DNA of 12,823 nucleotides, taken from contig JAPXLN010000029.1 in the NCBI GenBank assembly GCA_033809515.1, positions 1 through 12,823 on the forward strand, in the 5' to 3' direction. A program made the translations under genes and the position numbers. Shown here piece after piece: positions 1 through 5,724 of the stretch. Positions within the stretch are counted from its first letter, which is position 1. The number at the start of each line of letters is the position of its first letter. The DNA is from JAPXLN01 sp033809515. GTDB taxonomy: Bacteria > Bacillota > Sulfobacillia > Fermentithermobacillales > Fermentithermobacillaceae. The notes under the pieces were generated by a model. That model saw nothing but the letters and a program-made list of their open reading frames with translations, did no database searches and was not told the DNA's origin.

Positions 1-2
1 CC

Positions 3-434
3 ATATTGGTCAAGCGGGCCCGTTCCTATAACCTGGAGGTCATCTGCCGGGAGAAGGCATGGGGCAGTTTCGTGCGGCGCTACGGCGGATACGTGCAACA
101 AGGCAGTCCTCTTGGTTCCCTGGTGGAGTTCACTCTCAAGGACGATGAGCGAGGCGATCCCCTTATTACCGAAGATGCCATGGTTGCCCTCAATATTGCA
201 TCTCCTGAGGTCATCAGGCACATGAAAGATACGGCCCGCAAGGCCACAGCCCTGATAAGGGACCATCTAGCAGAGAAAGGCCTGGAACTTATCGACATAA
301 AATACGAGTTCGGAGAAGTCCAGGGTAAGACGCTCATAATCGATGAAGTGTCAGGCGACTGCATGCGCGTGGTCAGGGATGGCCGGGTTCTTTTGCAGAA
401 GGAACTTGCTTCGGCCCTTCTGGACCCTGCATGA
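3..434 (+). CDS. purC: Phosphoribosylaminoimidazole-succinocarboxamide synthase (SAICAR synthetase), 3' part
   Basis: This is the C-terminal portion of PurC, the cytosolic enzyme of de novo purine synthesis that joins CAIR and aspartate using ATP to give SAICAR. The reading frame is already open at the left edge, so the start and the N-terminal ATP-binding part lie outside the window; about 143 residues remain of a family usually near 240. Recognisable family segments are the 'LEVICREKAWGSFVRRYG' region (the counterpart of the usual 'VEVVVRN.AAGS..KRYG'), 'VEFTLKDDERGDPLI' followed by 'EDAMVAL', then 'KGLELIDIKYEFG' and 'LIIDEVSGDCMRV' where most relatives have 'ADEISPDTCR'. A TTG early in the frame could be mistaken for a start but lies inside the conserved domain. 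It is the only plus-strand gene and is convergent with the next gene, 24 bases away. Other purine genes probably lie to the left (inference). Confidence 0.93.
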   Translation: MLVKRARSYNLEVICREKAWGSFVRRYGGYVQQGSPLGSLVEFTLKDDERGDPLITEDAMVALNIASPEVIRHMKDTARKATALIRDHLAEKGLELIDIKYEFGEVQGKTLIIDEVSGDCMRVVRDGRVLLQKELASALLDPA

Positions 435-458
435 GGCCGGAACCGCTTTTGGGCTTGA

Positions 459-1187
459 TCAGGTATGCAGGAGAGACCTGAGATACTCAGCGTTCCTGGC
501 CATCAGCTCAGGTCCTTGAGGTCTTCCGTGGGACGGTATGACCATGTTCACCCGTTCTTTCCAGTCCTCAAGAAAGCCTATCCACGCCGGGAGATCCTCG
601 GGATCCCCGGCAGTGGGAGAAGGGTCTTCAACTGCATCGCCGGCAATCAGTATTCCGGGACCTGGCAAGTAGCAGACGATAGAGTCTTGTGTATGACCGG
701 GAACGCTGAGTAGCTCCACAGTGCCCAGATTGCCGCCAATGTAAATGGAAAGGCGACTGTCAAAGGTGATCTCGGGCAGGACTACCTGAGCGCCTACCAT
801 GAGGTCCGGGTTCTTCTCGCGCATTCGGGCTATTTCCCGGGCGCCTTGCTCTATGAGGAAGGTCCTGGCCAGACGGTGGGCAATCACTCGGAAGCGAATC
901 TCAGGGAACTCCTCCAGGGCAGTCGTCCCCAGACAGTGGTCCCAATCTGAGTGCGTGTACACTACGAAGACATCTCGTACATCCTGAAGAAGACGGCCCG
1001 TTTCCTTACAGAGGGGGCAGGTTGCTGACATCCGAGGGCTCAGAAACTCAAGTACGTGAAGAGGCGAGGAAAAGGTGTCTACGATGATGGCAGTCGAATC
1101 TTCTACAAGCAACACGCTGCAGATGTCCATTCCGAACCCTGTCAAGGGCCGGGAATAGCCGTAAACTCCAGGATGCAGTTGTCTCAT
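459..1187 (-). CDS. Metallo-beta-lactamase-fold hydrolase with an HxDxDH metal motif
   Basis: A 242-residue MBL-fold hydrolase of unknown substrate. Metal-site motifs are visible in order: T-H79-S-D81-W-D83-H84, G-H165-T, G-D184-A and S-H220-G. The usual first motif is HxHxDH; here the second His is Asp, a variant seen in some MBL subgroups. An insertion before motif 1 carries a C57-P-L-C60 pair, which could bind metal or be incidental. No signal peptide is visible, so it is probably cytosolic. The ATG start is preceded by a strong GGGAGGAGG about 8 bases upstream. A terminator-like hairpin separates it from the amidohydrolases upstream on the same strand, so it is probably transcribed on its own, although I see no convincing promoter in the short gap. 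It converges on purC. The MBL assignment is firm; the function is open (hydrolase of thioesters, lactones or similar is typical of the fold). Confidence 0.88.
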   Translation of the reverse strand: MRQLHPGVYGYSRPLTGFGMDICSVLLVEDSTAIIVDTFSSPLHVLEFLSPRMSATCPLCKETGRLLQDVRDVFVVYTHSDWDHCLGTTALEEFPEIRFRVIAHRLARTFLIEQGAREIARMREKNPDLMVGAQVVLPEITFDSRLSIYIGGNLGTVELLSVPGHTQDSIVCYLPGPGILIAGDAVEDPSPTAGDPEDLPAWIGFLEDWKERVNMVIPSHGRPQGPELMARNAEYLRSLLHT

Positions 1188-1240
1188 AGGTGACTCCTCC
1201 TCCCGTCGACAACTGGGGCGCAGCTTGCGCCTTTCAGAAA

Positions 1241-1264
1241 GGGCGGGGAAAGCGCTCCCCGCCC
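1241..1264 (-). terminator. GC-rich hairpin with short T tract behind the amidohydrolase pair
   Basis: The arms GGGCGGGGA (1241-1249) and TCCCCGCCC (1256-1264) are perfect 9-bp complements around a 6-base loop. Read on the minus strand, the stem is followed by TTTCTG, a short and interrupted T tract. It sits about 50 bases past the stop codon of the upstream amidohydrolase and before the MBL gene, where a rho-independent terminator would be expected. A second smaller stem (GGCGCA 1217-1222, TGCGCC 1226-1231) lies next to it and is followed by TTT on the plus strand. The poor T tract keeps confidence moderate. Confidence 0.55.
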
Positions 1265-1312
1265 GCGGATTTCGACGCCGGCCCGGTTGCTCCGAAGCAT
1301 GTCACAGGGAAT

Positions 1313-2482
1313 TCATCCGGCTTTGTTTCCCAGAACTTTGCAGCCTTCAATGTAAACAGACTCAATGCGCGACCGGATCCTCAAAGGATTTCCTGTCCAT
1401 ATTACAAAGTCTGCGTCTTTGCCCTTCTCCAGGCTGCCTACGCGGTCTGCCACACCCAGAGTCTCGGCGGGAGTAAGGGTGACCGCACGCAGTGCCTGCT
1501 CTTCCGACATACCGTAGCCCCAGGCGACTCCGGCCGCCGTAGACATATACTGAATGGGGTGGAAGGGGTGGTCGCTAATAAGACTTACCTTACACCCGGC
1601 CTCAGCCAGAACGCCTGCAGTCTTGGGCGTAATGCACCGTGTTTCTATTTTGGCGCGCTGCCAGATGGCAGGACCTACGTTAACCTTCGCCTTTCTCTTT
1701 CCCAGGAATTCGGCAACGGCAATGCCGTCTGTGCAGTGCTCAATAGAGTAATCGATGTCAAACTCCTCAGCTATGCGGACTGCCGTCACAATGTCGTCTG
1801 CCCGGTGGGCGTGGACCCGGAGAGGGATTTCCTTTCGGATGACCTTGACAAGGGCCAACATACCCAGGTCAGTGTCAGGCTGTTTGGCAGGGTCTTCTTC
1901 AGCGGCCTTGAGCTTCTTATCATAGCTTTGAGCTTTGAACATGGCGCTTCTCAAGACAGCCGCATTTCCCATTCTCGTAGAAGGCATCCTGCTGCTCCAT
2001 TTCGGGTTCTCTCCCAAAGCTGCCTTCATCCCCGCAGGGTCCCTTACGACCATCCGGTCAGCGATGGTACCTACCGTCTTGAGCACTACAGTCTGACCGC
2101 CAACGATGTTGCCTGAACCCGGTGTTACCTGAACCGTGGTGACGCCGCCTGCCCTTGCATCGGCAAAAGCGAAATGGTCGGGCCATACTGAGTCAATAGC
2201 TCTGACCTCCGGATGCACGGGGCCTCCTGCCGATTCGTTGCCGTCCTGGGAAGCTCCGCCATACCACTCGCCCCAGATTCCCACGTGACAATGAGCATCT
2301 ACAAATCCCGGTAGAATAAACTTGCCCTGGCAATCTACGACCTGTGCGTCATCGGGCACGGAGAATTCGGTTCCTGCAGCCAGAATCTTGCCGCCTTCCA
2401 CCAGAAGGATTCCGTTTCTAACAGGCGCTGAAGATATAGGGTAGAGGGTAGCATTGACAAATGCCGTCTTTTTCAGATTCAC
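1313..2482 (-). CDS. Amidohydrolase (imidazolonepropionase-like, COG1228 type)
   Basis: A 389-residue TIM-barrel amidohydrolase, cytosolic, probably cleaving a C-N bond of a small amide or dipeptide-like substrate; the exact substrate is not recognisable. The metal-site pattern is complete: D62-A-H64-C-H66 after the N-terminal beta-sandwich, H224/H226 in 'VHAHRADD', H249 in 'IEHC', and D304-H305 in 'ISDHP'. The end 'GSLEKGKDADFVIW' is the typical return to the beta-sandwich domain. The GTG start is chosen because a GGGAGGTG ribosome site lies just upstream and because the start overlaps the stop of the preceding paralogue as GTGA, a classic coupled-translation arrangement. The pair shares one transcript. 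It resembles the 'amidohydrolase' family common in anaerobic Firmicutes; imidazolonepropionase proper is less likely since no other histidine-degradation genes are present. Confidence 0.88.
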   Translation of the reverse strand: MNLKKTAFVNATLYPISSAPVRNGILLVEGGKILAAGTEFSVPDDAQVVDCQGKFILPGFVDAHCHVGIWGEWYGGASQDGNESAGGPVHPEVRAIDSVWPDHFAFADARAGGVTTVQVTPGSGNIVGGQTVVLKTVGTIADRMVVRDPAGMKAALGENPKWSSRMPSTRMGNAAVLRSAMFKAQSYDKKLKAAEEDPAKQPDTDLGMLALVKVIRKEIPLRVHAHRADDIVTAVRIAEEFDIDYSIEHCTDGIAVAEFLGKRKAKVNVGPAIWQRAKIETRCITPKTAGVLAEAGCKVSLISDHPFHPIQYMSTAAGVAWGYGMSEEQALRAVTLTPAETLGVADRVGSLEKGKDADFVIWTGNPLRIRSRIESVYIEGCKVLGNKAG

Positions 2483-3726
2483 AGGATGTCACCTCCCAGG
2501 AGAACATCGTTCCCGTCGCGAATGTCCACAGGCCTGCCGTTTATGAATGTGTACCGGACCTTTGCATCGTACTCAAACGGGTCTTTAGACCAAACCACAA
2601 GGTCTGCGTCCTTGCCGGGTTCGATTGAGCCTGTTCTGTCAGCAACACCGGCAATCTCCGCGGCGTACCTGGTGATAGCCAGAAGAGCTGTGTTCTCATC
2701 CATGCCTTCACGCACAGCAAGCCCTGCGCAAATCCGCAGGTACTGAATGGGGAGGGCGGGATGATCGGTGACGATTGCCAGTTTCACGCCTGCTTTGGAT
2801 ACTGCCACAGGAGCGGCAAACCCGATGTCCTTGGTCTCCAGTTTGTTTTTCTTGGTAAGGCCTGGCCCCATGGTAACCGGAAAGCCGCTCTGCGCCAGAA
2901 TCTCAAGTACCTTGTCTGCTTCTGCGCAGTGCTCAAGGGATATGTCGATATCGAATTCTTTGGCTATTCTGATGGCCGTCACAATGTCGTCGGCTCTGTG
3001 ACAGTGCACCCTGAGGGGTATTTCTTTGCGAAGAACCCTGATCAAGGACTCATGGCCAGGATTCAGCTCAGGCAACCGGCCAGAACCCGGCTTACCGCTT
3101 TCCTCTGCGTCTTGTTCAGATCTCATCGCTGCATCTTTCTTCCGGGCATAATCCCTTGCAGATGCAAGAGCTTTCCGCATAATGGCGGCGCTTCCCATGC
3201 GGGTCAAAGGGGGTCTAAAATTGGAACCGTTGGCGCGCTTGGGGTCTTCTCCCAGGGCAGCCATTAGGCCGGTGGGCCGCCTTACGACCATGTCGTCTAC
3301 GACTGTCCCCCAGGTTTTGATGACAAGAGTTTCGCCGCCTATAATATTGCTGCTGCCGGGGGCAACCTGCACGCAGGTTACTCCGGATGCCACTGCATCC
3401 CTAAACGCAATGTCCGCCGGGTTGATTCCGTCAAGGACCCGGACTTCCGGCGTAACTGGGTTCGTGGACTCATTAAGGTCATCTCCCGCCCTGCTCACTC
3501 CGTCTTCTGAAAGTCCGATGTGGCATTGAGCGTCTATGAGGCCGGGAGTCACAACGCACTTGCTGACGTCTATGACCTTAGCGTTCTCGGGGATGGCGAC
3601 GTTCTCACCGACAGCCGTTATCTTGCCGTCTTGGAAGACCACTGTGCCCTTTTCAATGATAGACGGAACTGACGGGCCTTCGCCGGCTGTGTAGATTCTG
3701 GCGTTTTTCAGTGCGACTGCGTTCAA
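2479..3726 (-). CDS. Amidohydrolase paralogue with altered first metal motif (DAQCH)
   Basis: A 415-residue paralogue of the next gene, alignable over nearly the whole length ('NESTNPVTPEVRVLDGINP', 'PGSSNIIGGETLVIKTWG', 'TRMGSAAI', 'VHCHRADDIVTAIRIAKEFD', 'TDHPALPIQYL', 'GSIEPGKDADLVVW'). The unusual feature is D-A-Q67-C-H69 where its neighbour and most relatives have D-A-H-C-H, so the first metal-binding His is lost. H241/H243, H266 and D321-H322 remain. The TTG start at 3726 is chosen because AAAGGAGG lies 8 bases before it and the protein then begins like its paralogue (MNAVALKNARIY). A longer frame reaching an ATG at 3789 would begin upstream of the likely -10 element. It overlaps the downstream amidohydrolase by 4 bases. 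It may be a partner subunit, have changed metal use, or be weakly active; these are inferences. Confidence 0.87.
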   Translation of the reverse strand: MNAVALKNARIYTAGEGPSVPSIIEKGTVVFQDGKITAVGENVAIPENAKVIDVSKCVVTPGLIDAQCHIGLSEDGVSRAGDDLNESTNPVTPEVRVLDGINPADIAFRDAVASGVTCVQVAPGSSNIIGGETLVIKTWGTVVDDMVVRRPTGLMAALGEDPKRANGSNFRPPLTRMGSAAIMRKALASARDYARKKDAAMRSEQDAEESGKPGSGRLPELNPGHESLIRVLRKEIPLRVHCHRADDIVTAIRIAKEFDIDISLEHCAEADKVLEILAQSGFPVTMGPGLTKKNKLETKDIGFAAPVAVSKAGVKLAIVTDHPALPIQYLRICAGLAVREGMDENTALLAITRYAAEIAGVADRTGSIEPGKDADLVVWSKDPFEYDAKVRYTFINGRPVDIRDGNDVLLGGDIL

Positions 3727-3769
3727 ACTGTATGCCCTCCTTTTCATGGTGGTGAATATAACGGTCTTC

Positions 3770-3797
3770 ATGATACCGTGTACCTTCATCGGGTAAA
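3770..3797 (-). promoter_or_regulatory. Likely sigma-A-type promoter of the amidohydrolase pair
   Basis: On the minus strand, a -35 element TTTACC (3792-3797) and a -10 element TATCAT (3770-3775) are 16 bases apart. Transcription would start near 3763, about 37 bases before the TTG start at 3726. The -10 is 5/6 to consensus and the -35 is 4/6. The same -35 hexamer occurs before degV. An inverted repeat TGATACC (3771-3777) and GGTATCA (3813-3819) overlaps the -10 and the region upstream of the -35, which might be an operator. Confidence 0.45.
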
Positions 3798-3889
3798 GTG
3801 TCCAGGGTCAATGGTATCAGAATGGGGTTCTTCTAACGGAGTGAGATCTCCTTCTGAGGTGTCCTGAAACCCCTAATCGAACTGGTGTG

Positions 3890-3905
3890 AACTTCGCCTG
3901 AAGTT
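3890..3905 (-). other. Short hairpin at the stop codon of the ZIP transporter gene
   Basis: AACTTC (3890-3895) and GAAGTT (3900-3905) form a perfect 6-bp stem with a 4-base loop that includes bases of the stop codon at 3904-3906. No T tract follows on the minus strand, so it is not a convincing terminator. It could stabilise the 3' end or be chance. I see no better terminator between this gene and the amidohydrolase promoter. Confidence 0.3.
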
Positions 3906-4671
3906 ACAGCAGAAAGATTGCCAATGCTCCCAGGAATATCCCGGTGACCAGCCCTACCGTAGGGTATTGCTCCGACGTGCACTGATGAGCTTCAGGTATG
4001 AGCTCGTCAGCTACCACATACATCATTGCTCCTGCTGCCAATCCAAGGGATATGCTGAGGGCCTTGTCTGAAGCGCCGCCTATCAACGCACCCGCAAGAG
4101 CACCAATGCCCATAGGGACGCCGGCCAGGGCCGTGAACAGGACTATGCGTATTGAGGCTGTATCCCCGGCTTTAAGGGGAACTCCCATGGCCATACCTTC
4201 CGGAATGTTATGAAGGGCAATCAGTAAGGCAATTCCAAGCCCCAGATTTTCTTCGTGGGCGCTGGCAGCACCGATGGCAAGACCTTCAGGGAAATTGTGC
4301 ATGGCAATCCCAATGCCTATGAGGATGCCCATGGACCGGAGCCGCGCAGTTCTCTCGCCGTGATACCTTCTGCGGCGCCGTCCAGGCTCGTTCTGCAAAG
4401 ACTGATGTGTGTGAGGCAGGAGAGTATCCAGAGCAAACATGACTAGAGTGCCAACCAGAAGGCCTTCAGCAGCCGCAGATTTGCCTCCGATCTGGATTGC
4501 TTCCGGAACCAGCTCCAGAAGGGAAACGCTGATCATCGCTCCGCCTGACATGGCCAGGAGAAAACTCAGCTGGCGTGGATTGCGGTTGAGAACATATAGT
4601 GACAGAACTCCGCCTAAGCCAGTGCCTACAACTCCAGCCAGCAGTCCGATGAGTGCAAATCTGATTGCCAT
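3904..4671 (-). CDS. ZIP-family divalent metal transporter
   Basis: A 255-residue integral membrane protein of the ZIP family, which imports zinc or other divalent metals into the cytoplasm. About eight hydrophobic segments are visible, and the two diagnostic metal-site motifs occur in helices 4 and 5: H125-N-F-P-E129-G and H154-N-I-P-E158-G. E225 in 'DELIPEAH' is also typical of the family. Between helices 3 and 4, residues 86-112 form a His- and Arg-rich cytoplasmic loop (HTHQ, then RRRRRYHGER), a usual place for metal sensing. The length is normal for the bacterial ZupT/GufA-like branch. The ATG start has a modest GAGGT upstream. It follows degV by 53 bases with no terminator seen, so read-through from the degV promoter is likely. 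Which metal is carried cannot be read from sequence; zinc is the family default. Confidence 0.93.
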   Translation of the reverse strand: MAIRFALIGLLAGVVGTGLGGVLSLYVLNRNPRQLSFLLAMSGGAMISVSLLELVPEAIQIGGKSAAAEGLLVGTLVMFALDTLLPHTHQSLQNEPGRRRRRYHGERTARLRSMGILIGIGIAMHNFPEGLAIGAASAHEENLGLGIALLIALHNIPEGMAMGVPLKAGDTASIRIVLFTALAGVPMGIGALAGALIGGASDKALSISLGLAAGAMMYVVADELIPEAHQCTSEQYPTVGLVTGIFLGALAIFLL

Positions 4672-4724
4672 AAGGCTTGTACCTCGCTGTATTGGTCTCC
4701 TTGTATCTTATCAGATCGCTCAAG

Positions 4725-5576
4725 CTAATAGGCTGCCGGATAGACTGCTATGCCGGTGGTTCCGGGTCCTGTATGTACGCCTATGACAGGACCTACCTCA
4801 AAGAAGGCCGGTTCCTCGCTGATGTCAAGGGTGGAAGCAATTACCTCACGAAGCATGGTTGCGCTTCCAAGCGCTTGACCGTGTCCTATAGCTGCCAGGA
4901 CTTTTTGATGTCCGAAGGTTTTTGTCAGGAAATCAGCCATGGTCTTGAGCGCTTGTTTCACGCTTCTTGTCTTTCCGATAGGGACGTAGATTCCGTTTTC
5001 AACCCTTACAATCGGGTTTATCTTGAGGAGATGACCGACAAGAGACTCGACCTTACCTATGCGTCCGCCCTTATACAAGTAATGAAGGGTTTCCAGAGTA
5101 AACAGCAACTCAGTTTTTTCCTTTAGGCGTTCTACTCGCGAGAGTATCTCCCGGGCGCAAAAGCCTTGTGCTGCCAGACGAGCAGCTTCCAGGGCCTGGA
5201 ATGCAATTCCGTAGCTAATGGACCCGGTATCGACCACATGTATGCGGTCTTTGGAGAGACTCTCAGCCACAGATCGAGCAGTAGCTGCAGTGCTGCTGAG
5301 TCCGCTGGAAAGGTGAAATGACAGTATGGTTTTGCCCGAGTCAAGCAGACGTTCGTACAACTCGCGGAACTGCTCAGGCGTAGGCTGTGAGGACTTGGGA
5401 AGCTCCTCGCTTGACGACAAGAGAGAGTAGAACTCGTTAGGGGTTATGTCTATGCCATCTTTGTAAGCTGTCCCGTTATGGGTAACATACAGCGGAATGA
5501 TCGTAATCCCATTGTCAGCGGCGCTTTGATGAGACATGTCGCTGGTGCTGTCTGTGACAATAGCTATATCTGTCAG
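4725..5576 (-). CDS. DegV family fatty-acid-binding protein
   Basis: A DegV/FakB-type protein that binds a fatty acid and presents it to a fatty acid kinase for phosphorylation in the cytosol. Visible family signatures are T-D-S-T-S-D near residues 8-13, 'SQPTP' near 63-67, 'HLSSGLSSTAATA' near 88-100, 'LHYLYKGGRIGK' followed by 'INPIVRV', and the C-terminal 'GVHTGPGTTGIAV'. The start is drawn at a CTG because a perfect AGGAGG lies exactly 8 bases before it and the product then begins MTDIAIVTDSTSD with 283 residues, the usual family form. An ATG at 5615 would add 13 residues but has only GGAG 4 bases before it; an ATG at 5690 lies upstream of the predicted promoter and can be discounted. No kinase (fakA) gene is in the window. 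The family call is firm; the start is less so. Confidence 0.93.
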   Translation of the reverse strand: MTDIAIVTDSTSDMSHQSAADNGITIIPLYVTHNGTAYKDGIDITPNEFYSLLSSSEELPKSSQPTPEQFRELYERLLDSGKTILSFHLSSGLSSTAATARSVAESLSKDRIHVVDTGSISYGIAFQALEAARLAAQGFCAREILSRVERLKEKTELLFTLETLHYLYKGGRIGKVESLVGHLLKINPIVRVENGIYVPIGKTRSVKQALKTMADFLTKTFGHQKVLAAIGHGQALGSATMLREVIASTLDISEEPAFFEVGPVIGVHTGPGTTGIAVYPAAY

Positions 5577-5635
5577 ATCGGTTTCCTCCTGTATGGTTCT
5601 TGTATGTTCCTGCATCCATCTCCATATACTATTAC

Positions 5636-5664
5636 ATTGTACAATTGGTTCACCCTTAGGTAAA
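5636..5664 (-). promoter_or_regulatory. Likely sigma-A-type promoter of degV
   Basis: On the minus strand, -35 TTTACC (5659-5664) and -10 TACAAT (5636-5641) are separated by 17 bases, the optimum. Transcription would begin near 5629, giving a leader of about 50 bases before the CTG start. The -10 lies in a 10-base palindrome ATTGTACAAT, which could be chance or a regulator half-site pair. The surrounding DNA is clearly more AT-rich than the neighbouring genes. Confidence 0.55.
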
Positions 5665-5724
5665 GGCACACGACTCGATGAATGTCGCAATATCGCTGAA
5701 AAGGGCGAACCCCGGACCGGCTGG

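Noticed and set aside
1190..2116. A 308-residue plus-strand frame
   Set aside because: It is opposite the first amidohydrolase, has no recognisable domain, and the minus-strand frame has complete family motifs.
3727..3789. A longer amidohydrolase start at the ATG at 3789
   Set aside because: It would lie upstream of the likely -10 element, has no ribosome site, and adds residues absent from the paralogue. TTG at 3726 has AAAGGAGG 8 bases before it.
3791..3815. Possible insertion-sequence end (GGTAAAGTGTCCAGG-like)
   Set aside because: It looks loosely like the ends of some insertion sequences, but there is no second end, no target duplication and no transposase fragment nearby; the same bases serve as part of a promoter.
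5636..5645. ATTGTACAAT palindrome as a dedicated operator
   Set aside because: It coincides with the -10 hexamer, and a 10-base AT-rich palindrome is expected by chance; kept only as a note under the promoter.
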